From positions 1 through 12,234 of the forward strand of contig DQVU01000221.1 in the NCBI GenBank assembly GCA_015661585.1: a stretch of DNA of 12,234 bases, given 5' to 3'. Position 1 is the stretch's first letter. Each line of letters starts with the position of its first letter. This DNA comes from Methanothermococcus okinawensis. GTDB lineage: Archaea; AGJL01; Methanococci; Methanococcales; Methanococcaceae. Made by a program: the position numbers and the translations under genes. The notes under the pieces are model-generated. The model was not told where the DNA came from and made no database searches. It saw nothing but the letters and a program-made list of their open reading frames with translations. Shown in pieces: positions 1 to 5,685 of the stretch.

Positions 1-749
1 CTCTCATCTGCAAAGGACATCTCACAGTCTATAGATACCGCCTCGTTTAGATGTCTCCTGGTGTTATGCTCCTCGGCCCTGAATATAGGTCCTATCTCAA
101 ACACCCTGTCAAAGCCTGCAGCCATTAACATCTGTTTGTACAACTGAGGGCTCTGACTTAGAAACGCCTCCTTCTCAAAGTAGGACAGTGGGAAAAGCTC
201 TGTACCTCCCTCTGTAGCACTTGCCACAAGTTTCGGTGTATTAACCTCTATAAACCCCTCCTCGTAGAATGTGTTCCTTACAGATCTCAACATCTCAGAT
301 CTCACTTTAAAGAGTGCAGTTATCTTAGGCCTCCTAAGATCTAAAAACCTGTTGTCAAGTCTTGTATCTAAGTCTGCAGGCACCTTCTCTGAAGGATCCA
401 GTGGAAGGGGAGAGTGTGCCCTGCTCAGTACCTTGATCTCCATCGGTACTATCTCACATCCCCCAGGAGCCTTCTCGTTTGCCACCACCTTCCCCTTAAT
501 AGCAACAACATCCTCCCTCCCAAGGGATTTCCCGATCTTAAATACCTCCTCGGGAACCTTCTGCTTTGGAATAACTATCTGTATAGTTCCCTCCCTGTCC
601 CTGAGTATTACAAATACCAACTTACCTAACTTCCTTATAGTATGTACCCATCCCATCACTGTTACTTCCTCTCCATCCATCTCTCCTTTTATCTCATCTG
701 TGTAGTGTGTCCTCCTCCACGTCCTTAGACTATCCACTTTAACATCCAT
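1..749 (-). CDS. aspS: Aspartyl-tRNA synthetase, N-terminal part (cut by window edge), probably non-discriminating
   Basis: This class IIb synthetase charges tRNA-Asp with aspartate in the cytoplasm. Reading down from the ATG at 749 gives 249 codons before the window ends, out of about 430-440 in the family. Visible parts are an OB-fold anticodon-binding domain (about residues 28-105), the hinge, and the first half of the catalytic domain with RLDNRFLDLRRP (motif 1 region), ATEGGTELF, SQSPQLYKQ and FRAEEHNTRRHLNE (motif 2). Residue H36 (GWVH) and P95 (KAPGG) occupy the positions that are Trp26 and Lys85 in the discriminating Thermococcus kodakarensis enzyme. His and Pro there are known to relax anticodon recognition, so I infer that it also makes Asp-tRNA-Asn for GatCAB. 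The start follows GGAGG by 6 nt, and this SD runs on from the TAA of the upstream PHP gene (TAAGGAGG), implying translational coupling. Confidence 0.97.
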   Translation of the reverse strand, partial: MDVKVDSLRTWRRTHYTDEIKGEMDGEEVTVMGWVHTIRKLGKLVFVILRDREGTIQIVIPKQKVPEEVFKIGKSLGREDVVAIKGKVVANEKAPGGCEIVPMEIKVLSRAHSPLPLDPSEKVPADLDTRLDNRFLDLRRPKITALFKVRSEMLRSVRNTFYEEGFIEVNTPKLVASATEGGTELFPLSYFEKEAFLSQSPQLYKQMLMAAGFDRVFEIGPIFRAEEHNTRRHLNEAVSIDCEMSFADE

Positions 750-759
750 GTTATCCTCC

Positions 760-1455
760 TTACAGGTATCTTATCATATCCTTGTTAAATTTTAACTTTG
801 GAACCCTCAAGGAGCCTGAGTTGTTTATCCTCTTTGAGAGTTTGCTACATACCATATTTATAGGACTTCCTAATTTTCCATAGTATTTAAAACCATTCCT
901 GTTGTTTTTCTTAAGTATTCTTAAAAACTCTTTGGGATTATCCCTGTCGAATTCCTCAACTATCAGATATGCATTGCCCAACTCCCAAGGGAAGTGGGAG
1001 TCACTTCCCACACCCATTAACATATTGTTTATCCTGGCGTACTTGTAGGCCATCTCGTTAGGCCTGTTATCCTCACACCTACTGTTAAAAACCTCTACAA
1101 TATCTACCCTTCTTTTAAAGTCCTTGTCGTTTAGGATATTGTATTTACAGAGAGATCTACGTCTCTTTTCGTCAAATGGATGAGGTAGATATACCAGCCC
1201 CCCTTGTTCTTTCACCTTATCCATGGCCTCAAATATATCCCTCTCATTTATCTCTTCATTTAAAAATAGGCCTATGAACTCCCCCTTATCTGTAGATATC
1301 TCCTCTCCTGGTATTCCAAAATCTGTCTCTGTAAGTGTGTTGTGATCACATATCATGGGGAGTATTTTCATCTTTGAGCACAGTTTCTTCAACAATCTTA
1401 GGGGGTTCAAGGAACAACTGGACTTTATAGTATGGACATGCATATCTACTTTCAT
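760..1455 (-). CDS. PHP-domain metal-dependent phosphoesterase
   Basis: The 231-aa protein has the metal-ligand pattern of the PHP (polymerase and histidinol phosphatase) superfamily: H6-x-H8, D37-H38, E51, PHP with H92, E121 followed by N124, and GSDSH with D152 and H154. Nearly all expected ligands of a multinuclear metal centre are therefore present. PHP enzymes hydrolyse phosphoester bonds; the substrate cannot be told from sequence. After about residue 190 comes a basic tail with no motif I recognise. The ATG at 1455 is preceded by GGTGA with 7 nt spacing and an upstream TATA element. It is the first gene of a pair with aspS, 10 nt apart. The pairing with a tRNA synthetase does not by itself show a link in function. 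Confidence 0.88.
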   Translation of the reverse strand: MKVDMHVHTIKSSCSLNPLRLLKKLCSKMKILPMICDHNTLTETDFGIPGEEISTDKGEFIGLFLNEEINERDIFEAMDKVKEQGGLVYLPHPFDEKRRRSLCKYNILNDKDFKRRVDIVEVFNSRCEDNRPNEMAYKYARINNMLMGVGSDSHFPWELGNAYLIVEEFDRDNPKEFLRILKKNNRNGFKYYGKLGSPINMVCSKLSKRINNSGSLRVPKLKFNKDMIRYL

Positions 1456-1492
1456 TTAATTTTCACCGTTATCTCTATTAATGATTTTTACT

Positions 1493-1512
1493 TTTTTATA
1501 AGATTATAAAAA
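1493..1512 (-). promoter_or_regulatory. Candidate TATA element of the PHP-aspS operon
   Basis: Read on the minus strand, this stretch contains TTTTTATAATC followed by TTATAAAAAAG. A box centred near 1506 or 1497 would place transcription starts around 1470-1480, giving a short leader that still carries the GGTGA SD before the ATG at 1455. A+T richness of the spacer limits certainty. Confidence 0.45.
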
Positions 1513-1565
1513 GTTGATTATTACGAAAAATTAAATTTTTATTACTAATCAATAAATCCAACTCT

Positions 1566-1581
1566 ATAACCATCTGGTTAT
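1566..1581. promoter_or_regulatory. Perfect 16-bp palindrome, candidate operator
   Basis: ATAACCA-TC-TGGTTAT is a perfect inverted repeat with 7-bp arms and a 2-bp centre. It sits about 55-75 bp upstream of the minus-strand TATA candidates of the PHP gene, and just upstream of a plus-strand TATA-like TTTTATAAAG (1589-1598) that would start transcripts near 1620. Its size and symmetry suit a dimeric repressor site. The tight centre makes it a poor RNA hairpin. Confidence 0.4.
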
Positions 1582-1627
1582 CCATTACTTTTATAAAGTT
1601 TGAAACACTCGTAGCGAATAACTCTCT

Positions 1628-1801
1628 CTACTCTTCTTCATTGGGGGAGTTTTTGGGAAACAGAAACACCACATCTTCAAGGTTTGGACAACTCCCATTT
1701 AGCTTAAAGTCTTACATATTATGATATCCTGGACACTGGAGGAAGGGTGGTCTTCCTAACAGGGCTGAAATTGTGATATCATCTAAAGGTGTGTATAAAT
1801 G
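1628..1801 (-). pseudogene. Possible decayed gene remnant (or structured RNA) in a G+C-rich island
   Basis: On the minus strand a single frame reads 29 codons, one TAA at 1712-1714, then 27 more codons to a TAG at 1628. Both halves look like real protein, for example LLGRPPFLQCPG before and PNLEDVVFLFPKNSP after the internal stop, but no start codon, SD or recognisable family is present. The competing reading is a plus-strand RNA: a TATA-like box at 1589-1598, an 8-bp outer stem (ATGATATC 1721-1728 with GATATCAT 1775-1782), a CCTG/CAGG pairing inside it, a GGAAG/CTTCC hairpin (1741-1756), and T-rich sequence from about 1817. I slightly favour the gene remnant. Confidence 0.3.
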
Positions 1802-2095
1802 TTAATAGAGGGGGTTATTGTTTTTATTATTTTGTAGAATTTTATTTTTTTAATATTAACCATACTTCCCACCAAGTAGTAATTATATATAAAAATAAAT
1901 AATAACCCAGTTCTCATTAAAAATTTTATAAAATTAATAATTATTATAAAAATAATAAGATAAAAAAATTAAAAAATAAAATACCTCTATCCACCCAAAT
2001 ATAAATTATAGTTACTTTGATGGGAACTAAGGTTTTATATTGTTATCTTTTTTTAATTTTTAAATCTATCCTGACTATATTATACCGTTTGATAG

Positions 2096-2106
2096 AAATT
2101 AAAAAA
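2096..2106 (-). terminator. T-run behind hypE
   Basis: On the minus strand, six T residues (2106-2101) followed by AATTT begin three bases after the hypE stop. Archaeal termination commonly uses such oligo-T tracts without a hairpin. Confidence 0.45.
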
Positions 2107-2109
2107 CAA

Positions 2110-3114
2110 TCAACATACCCTAGGTATAGGATCTCCCATTGGAGTGTCTATTATCCTTCTACCAACTAAGGTTTCCATCACCACCATCTTGTGATCTGAC
2201 ACAACTTCACCTATGATCTGGGCGTTCCTTCCAAGAGGATGGGAGCGTAGTATCTCCAATGCCTTTTCTCCGTCCTCTTTCTTCACTGCCATAACAACCT
2301 TTCCCTCGTTAGCCACCGTTAGAGGGTCTATACCAAGGGCCTCGGAGAGGGATTGTACCTCCTCACTTATAGGTATCTTCTCTTCGTATATGTTTATCCC
2401 AAGACCACTCTTCTCCGCCATCTCGTTTAGGGCACTGGCGAGACCTCCCCTCGTCGGATCCTTCATGGCATGTACCTCTACACCACTGTCAAGCACTTTC
2501 TTTATAAGTTTATTGAGAGGTGCGACGTCTGATTTTAGATTACTCTTAAAATCGAAGTTCTCCCTTGCCAAGAGTACAGTCATCCCATGCTCTCCAATGT
2601 TGCCAGAGACTATAATAACATCCCCTTCCTTCATGTCACTGTCCCTTATAACCTTCCCCCTTTCAGTTATACCTATACCTGCAGTGGTTATTACTACGTC
2701 ATCTACATTGGATACCTTGGTATCTCCAGTAATTACAGGTACTCCCGCCTCCTTAGACGTCTCATTTATAGACTTCATTATTCTATCTAACTTATCAATA
2801 GGAAAACCCTCAGGTATTATTAGGGAGAGGGAGAGGGCTATCGGTTCTCCCCCCATAACTGCTATATCGTTAACAGTACCACAGACTGCCAGCCTACCTA
2901 TATCTCCCCCTGGGAAAAATATAGGTTTAACTGTATGTCCATCTATGGTGAAAATTATCTCCCTGTCTCCGAGGGGCACAGTTCCCCCGTCATCTAACTC
3001 CCTCAATCCCACTCCTCCTTCTACAGAGGTTAACTCTAAATTACCTAGTATCACCCTCTCAATAAGTTCCTGCATTAACTTTCCCCCAGCACCGTGCATC
3101 CTCGTTATCTTCAT
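2110..3114 (-). CDS. hypE: Hydrogenase maturation protein HypE
   Basis: HypE dehydrates the carbamoyl group that HypF places on its C-terminal cysteine, giving the thiocyanate that becomes the CN ligands of the [NiFe]-hydrogenase active site. The 334-aa product ends in PRVC, so the essential terminal Cys334 is present. The AIRS/PurM-like ATP-binding fold is visible: HGAGGK (7-12), GGDIGRLAVCGTVNDIAVMGG (69-89) with Asp83 at the expected ATP/metal position, ITGDTKV, and DPTRGGL. Length is that of the family (about 335). The ATG at 3114 follows AGGGATATT, a GGGAT-type SD. It lies 84 nt downstream of rps27e on the same strand, so read-through or a separate promoter in the A+T-rich gap are both possible. 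It would serve the methanogen's hydrogenases. Confidence 0.97.
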   Translation of the reverse strand: MKITRMHGAGGKLMQELIERVILGNLELTSVEGGVGLRELDDGGTVPLGDREIIFTIDGHTVKPIFFPGGDIGRLAVCGTVNDIAVMGGEPIALSLSLIIPEGFPIDKLDRIMKSINETSKEAGVPVITGDTKVSNVDDVVITTAGIGITERGKVIRDSDMKEGDVIIVSGNIGEHGMTVLLARENFDFKSNLKSDVAPLNKLIKKVLDSGVEVHAMKDPTRGGLASALNEMAEKSGLGINIYEEKIPISEEVQSLSEALGIDPLTVANEGKVVMAVKKEDGEKALEILRSHPLGRNAQIIGEVVSDHKMVVMETLVGRRIIDTPMGDPIPRVC

Positions 3115-3130
3115 AATATCCCTAAAATAA

Positions 3131-3198
3131 TATATTTGAAATTTTTAATAAAAAAATTAATTAATAAAAATCATAAAAATAAATATAAAAATAAAAAT
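3131..3198 (-). terminator. T-rich tract behind rps27e
   Basis: On the minus strand, several T4-T7 runs follow the rps27e stop codon, as expected of archaeal oligo-T termination of the clamp-ribosomal cluster. It may be leaky, since hypE follows on the same strand. Confidence 0.4.
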
Positions 3199-3384
3199 TT
3201 ACTCCAATACTTCTAATATCTTAGCCTTTATCAGTCCTTTAGATGCCCTTGGCTCTGCAATTACTCTCCCACACCCTATACATTTTACAACAGTTGCAGG
3301 ACATCCAAATATGACCTGCTCGTTACCACACTCTGGACACTGTACCCTTAAAAACCTACTCCTTGGTTTTGGTATCAGATCCAA
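3199..3384 (-). CDS. rps27e: 30S ribosomal protein S27e
   Basis: This 61-aa small-subunit protein has a C4 zinc ribbon, C16-x2-C19 and C35-x2-C38, with the invariant FGCPATVVKC segment. It is a component of the archaeal/eukaryotic 30S/40S subunit. The start is TTG at 3384: it is preceded by GGGGGTGAGACG, an SD with 4 nt spacing, and no ATG or GTG in frame gives a sensible N-terminus. The ATG at about 3396 is in another frame. It lies 22 nt after rpl44e, the usual archaeal pairing, and is the last gene of the PCNA-GINS-L44e-S27e cluster. Confidence 0.97.
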   Translation of the reverse strand: MDLIPKPRSRFLRVQCPECGNEQVIFGCPATVVKCIGCGRVIAEPRASKGLIKAKILEVLE

Positions 3385-3406
3385 CGTCTCACCCCCATAT
3401 ATAAAA

Positions 3407-3688
3407 TTACTCTACCAATTCAAATACCCTCGCTCTAAATCCACCACTACGTCTAGTATGCATCCTTCCACATTCTGAGCACTTGTATCTCAAGTCTAAC
3501 TTTTTAACAGGTTTTGAACCACTTGGAAGGGGTCTTGGATAACCTCCATAACCTGAAGTAACCCTTCTAAACTGCCTCTGACCCCAGGTTAATTCACTTG
3601 CCTTCCTCTTCTTAGCCAACTCTACAGTATGTACTGTATGTTTTTTACAGTAAGGGCAGTACCTTTTTATCCTTTTTTTCATCTTCAT
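3407..3688 (-). CDS. rpl44e: 50S ribosomal protein L44e
   Basis: This zinc-binding large-subunit protein contacts the E-site region in archaeal and eukaryotic ribosomes. From the ATG at 3688 it has 93 aa with zinc ligands C11-x2-C14 and C70-x2-C73 and the characteristic WGQRQFRRVTSGYGG and PRPLPSGSKPVKK segments. I chose 3688 because GGGTGA lies 5 nt upstream; the longer reading from GTG at 3697 would start inside that SD. The first 44 nt overlap the 3' end of the GINS gene in a different frame, so its SD lies wholly within the GINS coding sequence and translation is probably coupled. Confidence 0.96.
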   Translation of the reverse strand: MKMKKRIKRYCPYCKKHTVHTVELAKKRKASELTWGQRQFRRVTSGYGGYPRPLPSGSKPVKKLDLRYKCSECGRMHTRRSGGFRARVFELVE

Positions 3689-4199
3689 AAAATTCACCCT
3701 TTATTTTTTTAACTATCTTGTATTTCTCCAATATCTTAGATATCCTTCTATCTAAGGATACGATATCGTTTTCATCTAAGTTATATACTACCTTCCCATC
3801 TGTAAATTCTGGAAACTTGGTTAAGACTCTTACAATGTCAATATACCTCTGAGTATTTATAGGTTTTGGTATCTCTTGGGATCTTAAATCTTCTGATACC
3901 TCTACCTTAGTCTCCTCTACCTCCCTCCTTAAGCTGGATATACCTTCAATATTCTCAATCACCTTTAATATTTCCCTCTCCTCTTCTAAGAGATTCTCCC
4001 TACTTCCATAAAATGCTTTATATAGTCTTAACTTTTTCAACTCTTTGATGTAATACAGTATACGTCTGTACTCTCTTTCACTCTTATACTCTTTATTCTC
4101 AATATATCTTTTAACATCTTTGTAGAAATTTTCATGTAATTTTGTCAATTTGTCATTTTTCAACTCATTAAAAAATGTATTTACTATCTCTTTATACAT
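3645..4199 (-). CDS. Archaeal GINS complex subunit, Gins51 (Sld5/Psf1-like) type
   Basis: GINS forms the CMG-like replicative helicase with MCM and a Cdc45/RecJ homologue. The 184-aa product starts with the helical A domain (about residues 1-115), including the typical NDKLTKLHENFYKDVKRYI region. After a linker it ends in a small B domain (about 116-170) with VRVLTKFPEFTDGKVVYNL and DIVSLDRRISKILEKYKIV. The A-then-B order identifies the Gins51 rather than the Gins23 type. It lies 19 nt behind the PCNA gene and runs into rpl44e; M. jannaschii has the same order (MJ0247-MJ0250, from memory). The SD before ATG 4199 is weak (CGGGAAATT), suggesting coupling to PCNA translation. The highly charged C-terminal tail lies in the overlap with rpl44e. 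Confidence 0.87.
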   Translation of the reverse strand: MYKEIVNTFFNELKNDKLTKLHENFYKDVKRYIENKEYKSEREYRRILYYIKELKKLRLYKAFYGSRENLLEEEREILKVIENIEGISSLRREVEETKVEVSEDLRSQEIPKPINTQRYIDIVRVLTKFPEFTDGKVVYNLDENDIVSLDRRISKILEKYKIVKKIKGEFYEDEKKDKKVLPLL

Positions 4200-4218
4200 A
4201 ATTTCCCGATAAAAAAGT

Positions 4219-4965
4219 TTAGGATTCTATCCTTGGAGCCAGGAGGAAGAGGATCTTTCCATCTGCAATGTTGAACTCTATCTTTACAGGCATGTCAGAT
4301 CCTAAGTATATGTGAAGTATATCGTCTGAGGAAACTGCCTTTGTAATATCTTCTAAATATGAGAGACTGAAAGTACTCTTTACAGGCTCTGTGATCCTCA
4401 TATCCAATACCGCCTCACTACTTTCATCGAAGATCGTCTCACTCTGATTTACATCTCCCCTGGAAAATACTATAAATCTACCTTCTCCATCTGTCTGTAG
4501 GGTAACATGATCATTAACCAACTCAGCATCCTTCAGGGCATCTTTGAATGCCCCCGCCTTTATAACTATCTCATTTGGATAGTTTAGATCTGGAACTTTA
4601 ACATTTGAGGAACTGACATCGTAGAGGGAAAGTGAAAACTTCCTTGTTGCATCGTTTTTAAGGATAACATTTAATCTATTTTTCTCTTCGTCCAGTTCTA
4701 AAACTAACCTCTCCTTTGACTTCGCCCTTTTCATGATCTTTTTAAATGCCTCTAAATCTACTCCTATCTCATGGGGATCTGCAAGATATTCCTCAAAGGC
4801 CTCCCTTGGAACATTTACACTCACTAATGCTACGTGGGAAGGGTCCATTGCACTTGCCCTTAGACCCTTTTCATCTACTTCAAAGGAGATCTCATCTACT
4901 ACATTACTCATTGCCTCAATTATTTTTTTAAACTCTTTTGCATTACTGATAGTTGCTTTAAACAT
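4219..4965 (-). CDS. pcn: DNA polymerase sliding clamp (PCNA)
   Basis: PCNA forms a homotrimeric ring on DNA and tethers the replicative polymerases, FEN1, ligase and other factors. From the ATG at 4965 it has 248 aa, the normal length. The family signature MDPSHVALV is at about residues 40-48, both halves of the duplicated clamp fold are present, and the C-terminus LLAPRIES carries the conserved APRIE tail that binds PIP-box partners. I chose 4965 because GGTGA stands 5 nt before it; the GTG three codons upstream is part of that SD. It is the first gene of the cluster with GINS, L44e and S27e, so clamp and GINS production should track ribosome synthesis. Confidence 0.98.
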   Translation of the reverse strand: MFKATISNAKEFKKIIEAMSNVVDEISFEVDEKGLRASAMDPSHVALVSVNVPREAFEEYLADPHEIGVDLEAFKKIMKRAKSKERLVLELDEEKNRLNVILKNDATRKFSLSLYDVSSSNVKVPDLNYPNEIVIKAGAFKDALKDAELVNDHVTLQTDGEGRFIVFSRGDVNQSETIFDESSEAVLDMRITEPVKSTFSLSYLEDITKAVSSDDILHIYLGSDMPVKIEFNIADGKILFLLAPRIES

Positions 4966-5139
4966 CAATTTCACCTATTAAATATTTAAAATATTGTTAT
5001 ACTTCTCCTTTTAATCTCAAAAAAGAAAAGAGAGGAGGTAAGAAGTTTTAATTCTACTGTATTTCGATTTTAATAGGCTCTACGATTATAACAGGTGTGT
5101 CTTCATCTATTTAAAATTTTCTATCTCAAACTACAGGAG

Positions 5140-5300
5140 TTATTTTATTATATTACCACCTCCCATAATCCACTGAAGTAAATTTAGGGGTGCTTTATAC
5201 GTTATAGGTATGTAGAGCAGAAATGTTTAAATATTTCAAATATATCCCATCTTTTATTGAGGTGTATCAAATGGAGGAAAGTTGTTATATTCACATGAAA
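5140..5300 (-). pseudogene. Weak trace of a decayed minus-strand gene
   Basis: Two overlapping minus-strand frames look protein-like: one ending at 5202 (contains NKRWDIFEIFKHF) and one ending at 5140 (contains PITYKAPLNLLQWIMGGG). A single frameshift near 5215 would join them into one C-terminus. There is no start, no family I recognise, and the fragments are short, so chance is a real alternative. Confidence 0.2.
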
Positions 5301-5510
5301 TTAAAAACAACATAAATAACCATAATAAAAAATAATAATATTAAATAAAATATATATTAAAATTATATGAGATCAAAAATAATATATTGTTAAATGCCTA
5401 TATTCATCTCTCTATCTTTCTTTGATTTGTTCAGAAATGTTAAAAAGTTTTACAGTAACTCTATTTATCTTTTTACTTTTTAAATTCTATATTTTTTAAT
5501 TATATTTTTT

Positions 5511-5578
5511 ATGGGAACTATGGGGTTCAGCGGATATCTGCAAGGAGGGAAACCCTATATCCCAACCCGTTAGTTACG
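5511..5578. ncRNA. Compact G+C-rich hairpin, candidate structured RNA of unknown family
   Basis: The segment is about 54% G+C in a spacer of about 20%. It folds as one long hairpin. The lower stem is AACTA (5516-5520) with TAGTT (5571-5575). After a 2x2 mismatch comes GGGTT (5523-5527) with AACCC (5564-5568). The middle stem is GGATAT (5532-5537) with ATATCC (5557-5562), and the top is AGGG-AAA-CCCT (5546-5556), with an 8-nt bulge CTGCAAGG (5538-5545). In total 20 base pairs nest within 60 nt. On the plus strand, a TATA-like TCTATATTTT near 5490 would start RNA close to 5516. The palindromic TTTTATATATAAAA at 5585-5598 could serve either strand. It lies upstream of the likelier serA TATA box, so it is probably not part of the serA leader. 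The strand is unresolved. Confidence 0.5.
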
Positions 5579-5634
5579 TAAGGCTTTTATATATAAAATA
5601 ATTTTTGAGGATAGGATTTCTCATATAAGAATAA

Positions 5635-5643
5635 ATATAAAAG
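5635..5643 (+). promoter_or_regulatory. Candidate TATA box of serA
   Basis: ATATAAAAG centred near 5639 predicts a start at about 5665 and a leader of about 20 nt before the ATG at 5686. A second, palindromic box (5585-5598) lies further upstream and would give a leader of about 65 nt. Confidence 0.45.
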
Positions 5644-5685
5644 TAACATACAAATAAAAGAACCATAAAGTGGGAAGTGAGGTTT

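Larger units (their letters stand above)
1456..2109. other. A+T-rich spacer between the PHP-aspS pair and hypE
   Basis: No intact gene is seen. From 1456 to about 1620 it holds the minus-strand promoter of the PHP gene and a 16-bp palindrome. From about 1620 to 1800 it holds an island of roughly 40% G+C. From about 1800 to 2109 it falls back to about 20% G+C, with T-rich runs on both strands. One 13-base stretch at 2020-2032 (ATGGGAACTAAGG) recurs with one change at 5511-5523. Confidence 0.7.
4966..5685. other. Divergent spacer between pcn and serA
   Basis: This 720-bp region carries the promoters of pcn (minus) and serA (plus). It also holds a G+C-rich hairpin (5511-5578) and low-complexity A+T sequence (5300-5510). 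At 5271-5315 a 14-codon reading frame follows a good SD (GAGGTG, 5259-5264); it ends at TAA and I take it as a fortuitous or decayed start. Minus-strand fragments at 5140-5300 read like broken coding sequence. Confidence 0.6.

Noticed and set aside
271..705. Open frame of 144 codons on the plus strand, antisense to aspS
   Set aside because: Shadow of aspS, Ser/Leu-rich with no motif and no SD.
1645..1696. 7-bp stem GGGAGTT/AACTCCC suggesting a tRNA acceptor stem
   Set aside because: Only 52 nt are enclosed; no D-arm, anticodon arm or TTC-containing T-loop is present.
1712..1714. In-frame stop in the island read as selenocysteine or pyrrolysine
   Set aside because: The codon is TAA; recoding in methanogens uses TGA or TAG.
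2213..3130. Long open frame of 305 codons on the plus strand, antisense to hypE
   Set aside because: It mirrors the hypE frame; the product is a low-complexity Ser/Pro/Ile-rich sequence with no SD, and hypE is beyond doubt.
3115..3200. Low-complexity A/T repeats as a CRISPR or satellite array
   Set aside because: Irregular A+T-rich sequence with no repeat unit or spacer periodicity.
4972..4974. GTG start for PCNA, and similar early starts for L44e (3697), SerA (5677), MCM (8161) and UPF0216 (TTG 11744)
   Set aside because: For PCNA, L44e and UPF0216 the early codon lies inside the SD of a better-placed ATG. For SerA and MCM it has no SD and a better ATG follows.
5511..5578. H/ACA guide RNA
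   Set aside because: No ACA/ANA box at the right place after the lower stem (ACG instead), no K-turn or K-loop, and no open guide pocket; the would-be pocket strands pair with each other.
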